From Marinifilaceae bacterium (lineage in GTDB: Bacteria > Bacteroidota > Bacteroidia > Bacteroidales > Marinifilaceae), in contig JAOARN010000074.1 in assembly GCA_025210485.1 (NCBI GenBank), forward strand, positions 1-64,000: a stretch of DNA of 64,000 bases, given 5' to 3'. The notes under the pieces are model-generated. The model ran no database searches. It had not been told where the DNA came from and saw only the letters and a list, made by a program, of their open reading frames with translations. Below, in pieces: positions 1 through 8,116 of this stretch (position 1 is the first letter of the stretch; the number at the start of each line of letters is the position of its first letter). Position numbers and translations under genes: made by a program.

Positions 1-135
1 AATTATTTTAACAATCGATGCACTAATGCTTCAGCAGAATCATTTAACGCTAAAATAAAGGATTTCAGATCTAGGTTAAGAGGGATTGCTGATACAGATT
101 TCTTCCTCTTTAGATTAACAAAAATATACGCATGA
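1..135 (+). CDS. Transposase C-terminal fragment (ISAon1/ISL3-like)
   Basis: Frame 1 is open from the window edge to a TGA at 133-135 and gives 44 residues including NASAESFNAKIK and a terminal FRLTKIYA. This is the characteristic end of DDE transposases of the ISL3-like group found in Bacteroidota (ISAon1-type); the SAESFNAKIK stretch carries the last acidic catalytic residue region. The gene is cut by the window edge, so whether the element is intact cannot be judged here. The family call rests on recall of the C-terminal motif, not on a search. Confidence 0.7.
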   Translation, partial: NYFNNRCTNASAESFNAKIKDFRSRLRGIADTDFFLFRLTKIYA

Positions 136-196
136 TAATTAGCATAATTATAAACCTAAATTTAAATAAACCCAGAAATTGTCGGTGATCCCCCCT
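1..196 (+). mobile_element. Right end of an insertion sequence (partial)
   Basis: Contains the transposase tail and about 35 bases downstream of it the GC-richer stretch CCCAGAAATTGTCGGTGATC followed by a C run (171-196), which stands out from the AT-rich surroundings and is placed where a terminal inverted repeat would lie. The other end is outside the window, so the repeat cannot be confirmed. Confidence 0.45.
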
Positions 197-447
197 TTTC
201 TCTTATTTGGCTGATTTTACATATTTTATTATCTTTTCAAGTAATTAAATTTGTATGAAAAATATTTTTCATGCTTTGTCTTGAAGTTGACATCAAATTT
301 TTGCACACTCCAAGAATATAAAAGAAGCTATTACCAGAGAATAACATTAAAAGGATTAAAAAGTGACAAGAAAGAAGCTTTGATGAATTCTATGAATCCT
401 ATGAATCCTATTGGAATTTCTATAGACTTAATGATTTGTAATGTATG

Positions 448-537
448 AGATCTTTCGCTCGTGCCTCGCTTCAAGATGACGGATAGTAGTAGCGATAGTA
501 GGAAGAGGGAACGTCTTGTTGAGCTTGCGAAACATCT
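448..537. repeat. MITE-like imperfect inverted repeat
   Basis: The left arm starts AGATCTTTCGC and ends GCTTCAAGATGACG; the right arm reads CGTCTTGTTGAGC then GCGAAACATCT. Reverse-complementing the right arm gives AGATGTTTCGC...GCTCAACAAGACG, which matches the left arm apart from a short insertion. The element is clearly richer in GC than its surroundings. It lies between the IS end and the Gln-rich gene and is best read as a small non-autonomous or dispersed hairpin repeat. Confidence 0.5.
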
Positions 538-652
538 GCTATAATTCAATGAGTCGGCTATATAAATTATGAGATTCTTCATGCTCGTATATTTTCCAAA
601 TATAGAAATAATTTTAAAGAGAAAACAAGCTATATTTTGCATAGGCTTCCTA

Positions 653-765
653 AAAGGCTCTTTTTATATAACATCAAGTATAGCCTGATGTTATGAAATC
701 CTCTTTTTTAGATAGGCCTGTATGGCTGACACTTAATCAATTAAATCAGATAAAAGATACTCGGT
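653..765. repeat. Dispersed intergenic repeat, copy 1
   Basis: About 110 bases nearly identical to 6548-6658: both run from AAAGGCTC through a hairpin of the form AACATCA...TGATGTT, then GAAATCCTCTTTTTTA, GCCTGTATGGC and CACTTAATCAATTAAATCAG. No reading frame is conserved. The conserved hairpin suggests a structured or mobile element of unknown type. Confidence 0.65.
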
Positions 766-967
766 ATATTTAAATTCTCATAAAAAAATAAAAGACTTAT
801 CTGAATTTCAAATAATTTTATTCATTTATTTTCATCTTGACAAACAGACATTTATGATATTATTGGTATTTACAAATGTAATAATTGCAACAAAATAAGC
901 TCCCAATAGGTATAACAATATAGAATTTAGCTAAAATACAATTTATTCACTTTAAAAATATTACAGT

Positions 968-1387
968 ATGGGATGCGTAATATCAAAACAAAAGAAACAA
1001 GAGCAACAACAAGAACAACGACCACAACAACACCACCAACAACAACAAGAACAACAACAAATACAAATAATAATACATTCTCCAAAAGAACAACTACAAA
1101 TACAGCAACAAGATAGCAATAATAATACAGATCATAAAGGACCTCAGAGTAAACACCTAATTAATTATTATAATCAATTACAAGAAAAAAATAACAAAAG
1201 AAATAATTCATTATCTAAGATTAATGAACATAAAAAAGAAGAAATACAAGAACAAAACCCAAATAATCTGAATCAATTACAACCCAGGGACAGCAATTCT
1301 CAGAAAAAAGCTGGATTGCAATCAGAAAAAAATATTACACAGCCTCCTCAAAGAAGAATGATGGGGATAAAGAAATTCAAAAAATAA
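968..1387 (+). CDS. Gln/Asn-rich low-complexity protein with MGCVIS N-terminus
   Basis: A 139-residue product of unknown function. Residues 1-6 are MGCVIS, then a lysine-rich patch and a long glutamine-rich stretch (about 10-50); the remainder is polar and rich in Q, N and K with no hydrophobic core, so it is probably disordered. There is no Sec signal peptide; the Cys at position 3 is not in a lipobox. The N-terminus matches the eukaryotic MGxxxS N-myristoylation pattern with an adjacent palmitoylatable Cys. The gene sits alone between repeats and queA (convergent). Low-complexity frames can be spurious, but the frame is unbroken over 420 bases in AT-rich DNA and ends just before a hairpin. 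Real gene likely, function unknown. Confidence 0.55.
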   Translation: MGCVISKQKKQEQQQEQRPQQHHQQQQEQQQIQIIIHSPKEQLQIQQQDSNNNTDHKGPQSKHLINYYNQLQEKNNKRNNSLSKINEHKKEEIQEQNPNNLNQLQPRDSNSQKKAGLQSEKNITQPPQRRMMGIKKFKK

Positions 1388-1395
1388 ATTAAAAA

Positions 1396-1440
1396 CTAAG
1401 CCCTACACTATCAAATAATTAATGATAATATAGGGCTTAG
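1396..1440 (-). terminator. Intrinsic terminator of queA
   Basis: Perfect 10-bp arms CTAAGCCCTA and TAGGGCTTAG. On the minus strand the stem is followed by a T-rich run, so it fits the end of queA; it may also stop readthrough from the plus-strand gene ending at 1387. Confidence 0.7.
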
Positions 1441-1537
1441 AGTAAATCCTTAGAATACTAGTTTAAACATTTAAAATAAACTAAAGAATCATTTTTAGTA
1501 TCTCATAAAATTCGTAACTATTGCAGACAATACATTC

Positions 1538-2734
1538 CTAATTATCTAAAAATATTATAGAACTATCACCATAACTTAAAAATCGAAAATCATTCTCCAT
1601 AGCATAAGAATAAATATCTTTCCATTTATCTCCAACAATTGCCGAAATCAATAAAAGCAATGTACTTTGAGGCTGATGAAAATTAGTAACCAATGCTTTA
1701 ATAACTCTGTATTTATAACCAGGTGCAATAATAATTTGAGTATAAGCTGTAAAATTATCCAGCTGCTTATCATCCATATAATTCAAGATGGCAGAAAAAG
1801 ATTCTTTAATGCTGTAATTTTGATCCAAATTATATGCTTCCCATTGCTCCAATTTATGAATATTATCAAAACCCGACAATATCTTTACTCCCAACCAGTA
1901 TAAGCTTTCTAAACTTCGAACAGAGGTTGTCCCTACAGCAACTATTTTTTTTGAAGAACTGATTATGTTTTCAATAAATTCCTTTGATGCAGATATACTC
2001 TCAGAGTGCATTGGATGATCTCCAATAATTTCGGACTTAACAGGCTGAAAAGTTCCAGCTCCAACATGTAAGGTTAACTCCTGGGTAGCTACACCCTTAT
2101 TTGCTAATTCAGAAATAACATTATTTGTAAAATGCAAACCAGCCGTAGGCGCAGCAACAGAACCTTCAAATTTCGAATACACCGTCTGATATGTAGTGGT
2201 ATCCGAAGACTCTGTATCACGATTCAAGTATGGTGGAATAGGAATTCGTCCAGTTAATTCTAAAACCTCTCCAAAACTAAGTTCTTGATTATCCCAAGTA
2301 AATTCAATTTTATCATCAATCCTCTCAGCGTATAAATGACAAGTTTTGGAATCAAATTCAAATTCCATACAAAGCTTACCAGATTTCCATTTTTTTGAAT
2401 TTCCAACAAGACAATCCCATTGACATGATTCTTTGGACTGGAATATTAAATTATAGTCCAATGGCTGGTGAGGCTGAAGACAAAATATTTCAACTCGCGC
2501 ACCAGTACTTTTAAAGAAAATAAGACGTGCATGAATAACCTTCGTATTGTTGAATACCAATATATTATCATCTGAAAGATAATTCTTTATATTATGAAAT
2601 TTATCTTCCTCAATAGTATTATTTTTATAAATCAAAAGCTTTGAACTATCTCTATTCTCCAATGGATATTTTGCAATGCGCTCATCAGGAAGATTATAGT
2701 TAAAATCCGATATCTTTATTTCTTTAGTATTCAT
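1538..2734 (-). CDS. queA: S-adenosylmethionine:tRNA ribosyltransferase-isomerase QueA
   Basis: A 398-residue cytoplasmic enzyme that transfers and isomerises the ribosyl moiety of SAM onto preQ1 in tRNA to give epoxyqueuosine, the penultimate step of queuosine synthesis. Family hallmarks seen: N-terminal NYNLPDERIAKYPLENRDSS, NNTKVIHARL, the EGSVAAPTAGLHFT block, GTTSVRSLES, and LVTNFHQPQSTLLLLISA near the C-terminus. Length is slightly above the usual 340-360 residues owing to an insertion around residues 285-320 (WEAYNLDQNYSIKES region), common in this phylum. ATG start at 2734. Transcribed alone toward its own terminator; the tRNA-Asn cluster, a natural QueA substrate family (GUN anticodon), lies just upstream, probably by chance. 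Confidence 0.95.
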   Translation of the reverse strand: MNTKEIKISDFNYNLPDERIAKYPLENRDSSKLLIYKNNTIEEDKFHNIKNYLSDDNILVFNNTKVIHARLIFFKSTGARVEIFCLQPHQPLDYNLIFQSKESCQWDCLVGNSKKWKSGKLCMEFEFDSKTCHLYAERIDDKIEFTWDNQELSFGEVLELTGRIPIPPYLNRDTESSDTTTYQTVYSKFEGSVAAPTAGLHFTNNVISELANKGVATQELTLHVGAGTFQPVKSEIIGDHPMHSESISASKEFIENIISSSKKIVAVGTTSVRSLESLYWLGVKILSGFDNIHKLEQWEAYNLDQNYSIKESFSAILNYMDDKQLDNFTAYTQIIIAPGYKYRVIKALVTNFHQPQSTLLLLISAIVGDKWKDIYSYAMENDFRFLSYGDSSIIFLDN

Positions 2735-2835
2735 AGTCTTATTAAAATTTTGTCAAAAATAATCAAGAAATACAATTAAACAAAAATAAGATTTTTAAAT
2801 AAGTCAACTAATTTGGCTAATATACATAAACAAAA

Positions 2836-2865
2836 AAAGCTTTGACCTGTGAAGATCAAAGCTTT
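2836..2865 (-). terminator. Terminator of the tRNA-Asn cluster
   Basis: Arms AAAGCTTTGA and TCAAAGCTTT around a short loop; on the minus strand the stem is followed by a T run, directly after the last tRNA-Asn gene. Confidence 0.8.
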
Positions 2866-2869
2866 ATAG

Positions 2870-2943
2870 CTCCCCCTCCAGGACTTGAACCTGGGACACC
2901 CTGATTAACAGTCAGGTGCTCTAACCAACTGAGCTAAGGAGGA
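2870..2943 (-). tRNA. tRNA-Asn (GTT), copy 3 in transcription order
   Basis: A complete cloverleaf on the minus strand: acceptor TCCTCCT pairing with AGGGGGA, anticodon stem CCTGA/TCAGG with loop CTGTTAA (anticodon GTT), T-arm GGTTCAAGTCC. CCA is not encoded. The last of three identical tandem genes. Confidence 0.97.
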
Positions 2944-2978
2944 ATGAAATTTTATTTAAATAAAACAGTATGTTTTTG

Positions 2979-3052
2979 CTCCCCCTCCAGGACTTGAACC
3001 TGGGACACCCTGATTAACAGTCAGGTGCTCTAACCAACTGAGCTAAGGAGGA
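2979..3052 (-). tRNA. tRNA-Asn (GTT), copy 2
   Basis: Sequence identical to its two neighbours, anticodon loop CTGTTAA. The spacers on either side are nearly identical to each other, pointing to tandem duplication of a tRNA-plus-spacer unit. Confidence 0.97.
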
Positions 3053-3085
3053 ATGAAATTTTATTTAATAAAACAATATGTTTTG

Positions 3086-3159
3086 CTCCCCCTCCAGGAC
3101 TTGAACCTGGGACACCCTGATTAACAGTCAGGTGCTCTAACCAACTGAGCTAAGGAGGA
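3086..3159 (-). tRNA. tRNA-Asn (GTT), copy 1
   Basis: First gene of the tRNA cluster in transcription order, identical to the other two copies, with the promoter at 3214-3244 upstream. Confidence 0.97.
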
Positions 3160-3213
3160 ATTTTCCGATAACAATATGTCAAAAAGGCTTAAAGCCTCTC
3201 GTAATTTGCGATG

Positions 3214-3244
3214 CAAAACTAACAGCTTTTAGTCAATAATGCAA
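3214..3244 (-). promoter_or_regulatory. Bacteroidota-type promoter of the tRNA-Asn cluster
   Basis: On the minus strand TTG (3244-3242) is separated by 20 bases from TAGTTTTG (3221-3214), a full match to the primary sigma consensus TTG-N17-23-TAnnTTTG. It lies about 55 bases upstream of the first tRNA. Confidence 0.8.
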
Positions 3245-3765
3245 GGACTCAGGGCTATTTTATTTCATTTTTTTTTAAATTTAGAATAATCATTTTTTAT
3301 AATATCATGATTGACAACTATTAAAAGATATACATTAGAAGTATTTTTTTCTGTATTTTTCACTATGGATTATCTCAGAATCCTATTTTAACAGACCAAA
3401 AATCAAATCAAATACCTACTAATAGCTATTGCACAAGAAAATGGAGCATATACATTTGTCATGAAATTACATACAGTTAAACAAGTATTATAATGTAGTA
3501 TTCTTCTTGTTGACACAGATATTAAAAATAAATACAATTCTTACAAATAAAGATATGGCTATATTTACATAAAAATATATTTAAATACATCAAGAATACT
3601 GAAACATATTCAAAAGTGGCTTTACATTAGATTTTCACAAATTAATATAAACCGCTTTTTTGATATATGGTAGCTATTTTTTCTTAAATTAGCGCAGCTT
3701 AATTTAAGGGCATATTTAGGATTTATATTAATCCGATACAATGGTAAATTGTTAAATTCAAATAT
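3245..3765. other. AT-rich intergenic region upstream of feoAB
   Basis: Holds no convincing reading frame. It must contain the feoAB promoter, but I could not recognise a clear Fur operator or a full TTG/TAnnTTTG pair. Confidence 0.5.
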
Positions 3766-6273
3766 ATGAAACTATCTGAATTAAAAGACAATCAGGAGGG
3801 AATCATCGTAAAGGTGATAGGATATGGAGCATTTCGAAAAAGAATAACAGAAATGGGATTCATTCCAGGTAAAATAGTTAAGGTAGTTAAAAATGCACCC
3901 TTAAAAGATCCGGTTGAATATGAGATTATGGGATATCAAATCTCACTAAGAAGAAAAGAGGCAGCTCAAATAGAGGTTGTTACTTCCTATAATCAAAATA
4001 TTTCAAGATATTTAAAATTTGATGGGATAGAAGAAACGACCAAATCAGAAAAAATATTATCCGAAAAAACAAATAATATAAAAGTTGCACTAATAGGCAA
4101 TCCTAATGCAGGCAAAACAACTTTATTCAATTCTATTTCAGGACTAAAAGAGCATGTCGGCAATTACAGCGGTGTAACAGTTGACGCCAAATTAGCAAAA
4201 GTAAAATACGAAAACTACAATATAAACATTACTGATCTTCCTGGAACCTACTCAATGTCTGTGTATTCACCCGAGGAGATTTATGTTAGAGATTATATCA
4301 TTCAAGAAAAACCAGATATTGTAATCAATGTAATTGACGCATCTAATCTTGAGCGTAACTTGTATCTTACAACTCAGCTTATAGACATGGATATTAAGCT
4401 TATTATAGCTCTTAATATGTATGATGAGTTAAAGAAAAACGGTGCAAAATTCAATTACTCAGAGCTGGGAAAAATGATAGGAGTTCCAATAATTCCAACT
4501 GTTGGATCAAAAGGAATTGGAATTTCAGACTTATTAAAAACCACCACAAAAGTATACGAAGAACAAAACAATATTGTTAGACATGTACATATAAACTATG
4601 GTGACAGCATTGAAAAAAGCATAAAGAAAGCCAAAAATATTATTCGTAAAGATACTGATTTATGGGCTAGAATGTCTCCTCGTTACTTAACAATAAAATT
4701 ACTCGAAGGAGATAAAGAGATACAAAAAAGCATACTAAACAGTACTGTTTTCAATGAGCTCGATGACTTTATCAAGACAGAACAAGGTAAAATAGAAGAA
4801 ACATATAGTGATGATTGCGAAAACATAATCACTGATTACAAATATGGTTTTATATCAGGAGCATTGAAGGAAACATACAAAGAAGCTCCAATAAAAAGAC
4901 AAAATAAAACTGCTGTAATTGACACCTTTTTAACCCATAAACTATTTGGCTTTCCTTTGTTTTTTCTATTTATGTTTCTTACATTTTTTGCCACTTTTAA
5001 TTTTGGCAAATATCCAATGGAATGGATTGAACATGGAGTTAATCAACTCAGTATTTTATTTTCAAACCTACTACCTACGGGACCCTTAAGAGATTTAGTA
5101 GTAGATGGAATTATTGGTGGTGTTGGAGGAGTTATTGTTTTTCTACCCAATATTCTGATTTTGTTTTTATTTATATCATTTATGGAAGATACAGGATACA
5201 TGGCTAGAGCTGCTTTCATAATGGATAAAATAATGCATAAAATTGGTCTACATGGTAAATCCTTTATTCCTTTAATTATGGGATTTGGCTGCAATGTACC
5301 AGCATTAATGGCAACCAGAACTTTAGAAAATAAGAATGATAGACTATTAACTATTTTAATCATTCCATTTATGTCATGCAGTGCACGACTGCCTGTCTAC
5401 ATTTTAATTATTGGTAGCTTTTTTGAACATAATGCTGGACTTATTCTCTTTATCGTATATATAACAGGAGTCAGCATTGCTGTTTTAAGTGCAAAATTAT
5501 TTAAACTAAGTTTTTTTAAATCAAAGGAAGCACCTTTCGTAATGGAGCTTCCCCCATACCGACTCCCAACTGTTAAAACAACTCTTACTCATATGTGGAG
5601 TAAAGCTGTCCAATATCTTCAAAAAATGGGTGGTATAATTCTAATCGCATCAATTGTTATTTGGGCTCTTGGATATTTCCCACGTAAAACAGATTTTTCG
5701 AAAGATTACGACAAAGAGATACAGAATGTAATTACTAAATATTCGAATATTGATACTAATTCAACAAAAGACTATAATTCAACTAAATCATTACACGAAA
5801 GAGATAGCATAATTCACCAATTAAATTTAAATAAACTAGAAGAAGAGCAAGAATCTTCTTATATAGGAAAAATTGGTAAGTCCTTAAGTCCTATTTTTCA
5901 CCCTCTGGGCTTCGACTGGAAATTAACAGTAAGTATTTTTACAGGAATTGCTGCCAAAGAAGTCGTTGTAAGTACCATGGGAGTATTATACAAAGCAAGT
6001 GAAGACTCTAATGTAGAAACAGAAAGTTTAAGTCACAAATTAAAAACTAGCAAATTCACTGGAGAATACAAAACAGGAGAATTAGTTTTTAACAAATTAA
6101 CCGCATTATCATTCCTTATATTTATACTTATATACTTCCCTTGCATTGCAGTAATTGCAAGTATCATTAGAGAAGCAGGATGGAAATGGGCAGCACTTGT
6201 AATCGTATACACCACAGGTTTAGCCTGGATATTGTCATACTTGATAAATAATATAGGAGGCTTATTCTTATAG
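3766..6273 (+). CDS. feoB: Ferrous iron transporter, FeoA-FeoB fusion
   Basis: An 835-residue inner-membrane Fe(II) uptake protein. Residues 1-75 form an FeoA (SH3-like) domain (KLSELKDNQEG start, GFIPG). A short linker leads to the FeoB G domain: G1 GNPNAGKT at 111-118, G3 DLPG at 157-160, G4 NMYD at 217-220. The remainder is the helical GDI region and polytopic membrane domain with Gate motifs, including GFGCNVPA and the Cys-containing FMSCSARLPVY. A charged insert around residues 640-690 separates two membrane blocks. Fusion of FeoA to FeoB is usual in Bacteroidota. ATG start; monocistronic with a terminator just after the stop. Iron regulation via a Fur-family protein (one is encoded at 18543-19001) is plausible but not visible in the sequence. 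Confidence 0.96.
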   Translation: MKLSELKDNQEGIIVKVIGYGAFRKRITEMGFIPGKIVKVVKNAPLKDPVEYEIMGYQISLRRKEAAQIEVVTSYNQNISRYLKFDGIEETTKSEKILSEKTNNIKVALIGNPNAGKTTLFNSISGLKEHVGNYSGVTVDAKLAKVKYENYNINITDLPGTYSMSVYSPEEIYVRDYIIQEKPDIVINVIDASNLERNLYLTTQLIDMDIKLIIALNMYDELKKNGAKFNYSELGKMIGVPIIPTVGSKGIGISDLLKTTTKVYEEQNNIVRHVHINYGDSIEKSIKKAKNIIRKDTDLWARMSPRYLTIKLLEGDKEIQKSILNSTVFNELDDFIKTEQGKIEETYSDDCENIITDYKYGFISGALKETYKEAPIKRQNKTAVIDTFLTHKLFGFPLFFLFMFLTFFATFNFGKYPMEWIEHGVNQLSILFSNLLPTGPLRDLVVDGIIGGVGGVIVFLPNILILFLFISFMEDTGYMARAAFIMDKIMHKIGLHGKSFIPLIMGFGCNVPALMATRTLENKNDRLLTILIIPFMSCSARLPVYILIIGSFFEHNAGLILFIVYITGVSIAVLSAKLFKLSFFKSKEAPFVMELPPYRLPTVKTTLTHMWSKAVQYLQKMGGIILIASIVIWALGYFPRKTDFSKDYDKEIQNVITKYSNIDTNSTKDYNSTKSLHERDSIIHQLNLNKLEEEQESSYIGKIGKSLSPIFHPLGFDWKLTVSIFTGIAAKEVVVSTMGVLYKASEDSNVETESLSHKLKTSKFTGEYKTGELVFNKLTALSFLIFILIYFPCIAVIASIIREAGWKWAALVIVYTTGLAWILSYLINNIGGLFL

Positions 6274-6287
6274 CAATATCATAAAAT

Positions 6288-6332
6288 AAAACCGCATAAA
6301 ATGGCGTATTTACATACCTTTTATATGGTTTT
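6288..6332 (+). terminator. Terminator after feoAB
   Basis: Imperfect arms AAAACCGCATAAAA and TTTTATATGGTTTT followed by a T-rich stretch, 15 bases after the feoAB stop. Confidence 0.6.
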
Positions 6333-6431
6333 ATTTATTTTATATCAAAAAACCAACTAATCGGTAAAAAAAGGGATCAGTATAACTACACGATGGTTTA
6401 ATTTAAAAATTTATTCATCAATGCTTATTTC

Positions 6432-6508
6432 AGGCTTACAGCCTTTTTTCTTTATTATCATTCATCCCAATGCGTTGCATTGGGATTTATTATATATGCC
6501 TTTCAGGC
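6432..6508. repeat. Cluster of three short palindromes (REP-like)
   Basis: Three hairpins in 77 bases: AGGCTtacAGCCT (6432-6444), the perfect ATCCCAATGCgttGCATTGGGAT (6464-6486), and GCCTttcAGGC (6498-6508). They lie in otherwise AT-rich non-coding DNA, directly upstream of the second dispersed repeat copy. The arrangement resembles REP/BIME-type palindromic elements mobilised by IS200-like or RAYT transposases (inference). Confidence 0.55.
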
Positions 6509-6547
6509 AAAATAAATCATTATTCCTTCATATTACGGAATTGCATG

Positions 6548-6658
6548 AAAGGCTCTTATTATACAACATCAGGTTTAGCCTGATGTTATGAAATCCTCTT
6601 TTTTATATAAGCCTGTATGGCCGACACTTAATCAATTAAATCAGATACAAACTATGGT
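6548..6658. repeat. Dispersed intergenic repeat, copy 2
   Basis: Same unit as 653-765, with a handful of differences including compensating changes in the loop between AACATCA and TGATGTT. Both copies lie in intergenic DNA; this one follows the palindrome cluster. Confidence 0.65.
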
Positions 6659-6790
6659 ATACACTTAAATTTATGTATTCCACCTATTGTTTAAAACTAA
6701 CCTAATAAAAGCTTTAATAATCATTATAAAATTAGATTCAAATCATAAGAGTTAGATAATTTAAATTCACTTCTATATTTTTAGATAAGA

Positions 6791-8116
6791 CTAAAAATTA
6801 TATCTTATACCAGTTTGAAAACCTATACTATAAGGAGTATAATTATATTCACTTGCTTTATTTACTGAGTTAATATAATATTTAAACAATGGTTCTACAC
6901 CGAATAAAAACTTTTCAGTAATTTTGTATTCGAGTCCCAAACTAAATTGGCTATTAAAGTTATTCTTCCTAATCCCTTTAGTACTTCCAACTTTAGATCC
7001 ATTATCATAAACGCCGTTTCCAACAATAATACTTGCATTAAGTCCAGCAGAAACATATAGTCCTAATTTTGCATTTTTTATATTATATCTCAATAAAAAA
7101 GGGATTTCCAAAGCTTCAAAAGATTGTGTTAAACTAGAATTTGGCTGATCAAAATTAAAATCACTAACTATTCCATACAGCTTGTTTAATGCCTGCTCAC
7201 GTTTCAACTGTATTTCTCCTGCTGATGTTCTTAGCGGAGCTCTATAGGCATTATTAGTAGTAATATTCATATCTCTTTCTTGAATAAATGCCCCTGCCAA
7301 TTGACTATAGCTTTCATCAGTTTGAGATTTGATATTTTGACCAAATTTAGAGTACTTTATTCCTGCCTGAATAGCAATTTTCTTATTTAAATTGTAGTGT
7401 AATTTCACACCACCTCCCATTGCCCAGATTCCTGTTTCGTTTGAATTCTTTCCTCCATTAGACTTAGAATTACTCACATAACTAGAACCCACTTGTCCAA
7501 TAAAAGACCACGATTTATCATTCTGTTTTTCTTTTGCTTTTTCCTTTTTAAGATTAACAATATTCATAGCTATTAACTGAGCCTCTAATTTTGCTAGAGA
7601 GATGGATTCTTTATCTATTTTGGGATATATCTTATCATCCAAGGCATGATTATAGACTGTATTACATAATTTGTAATCCACAGTTCGTTCTCCTATCGGT
7701 TTCTGTTTTATGTACAAATCTGTATTTAAAATCTCAGGTGATTTCTTTTTATATTCTATTGTATAATTTTTCGACCTATTTTCGCCTGCTGATATTTGTT
7801 TCGTATTATACGAAACATCATCTACAGGGAATGATTTAGCAGTATTTTCAACACTAAAATTAGCTTGGTCAAACACATCAGTATGAAACTTTGGCTTTAT
7901 TTCCTTTTTCATCTGAAAATAATTATAGCCACCAAAACTAACTAGCAGAGCAATACTAGCTGCAAGTCCAGTCTTTATATAAAGTGCGATCATATTTCTT
8001 TTTTTAGAAACAAGTTTTCCACTTATATTAGACCACACCTGCTCCGATGGTTGAACATTAATATCACGTAAGCCATCAGAAAACAGTCCATCTATATTAT
8101 TTGATTCTTCTAACAT
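6791..8116 (-). CDS. One-TM protein with C-terminal outer-membrane beta-barrel-like domain, partner of ECF sigma
   Basis: A 441-residue protein. Residues 1-40 are soluble and contain VQPSEQVWSNISGKL, a segment typical of the cytoplasmic end of Bacteroidota sigma-partner proteins. One hydrophobic helix spans about 43-66. Residues 70-200 are a polar linker, and 205-441 alternate in beta-strand fashion with an aromatic C-terminus, as in PorT/OMP_b-brl outer-membrane domains. It overlaps the ECF sigma gene (8110-8679) by 7 bases, so the two are co-translated, and it is likely to control or sense for that sigma factor. No zinc-binding anti-sigma motif is seen. The role is inferred from architecture and neighbourhood. 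Confidence 0.7.
   Translation of the reverse strand: MLEESNNIDGLFSDGLRDINVQPSEQVWSNISGKLVSKKRNMIALYIKTGLAASIALLVSFGGYNYFQMKKEIKPKFHTDVFDQANFSVENTAKSFPVDDVSYNTKQISAGENRSKNYTIEYKKKSPEILNTDLYIKQKPIGERTVDYKLCNTVYNHALDDKIYPKIDKESISLAKLEAQLIAMNIVNLKKEKAKEKQNDKSWSFIGQVGSSYVSNSKSNGGKNSNETGIWAMGGGVKLHYNLNKKIAIQAGIKYSKFGQNIKSQTDESYSQLAGAFIQERDMNITTNNAYRAPLRTSAGEIQLKREQALNKLYGIVSDFNFDQPNSSLTQSFEALEIPFLLRYNIKNAKLGLYVSAGLNASIIVGNGVYDNGSKVGSTKGIRKNNFNSQFSLGLEYKITEKFLFGVEPLFKYYINSVNKASEYNYTPYSIGFQTGIRYNF

Noticed and set aside
251-642. Overlapping ORFs on both strands (65 and 103 residues)
   Set aside because: They run through the inverted repeat and have no family resemblance or initiation signals; likely chance frames in repeat DNA.
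3245-3765. Fur box in front of feoAB
   Set aside because: Several AT-rich near-palindromes exist, but none matches a Fur operator well enough to call.
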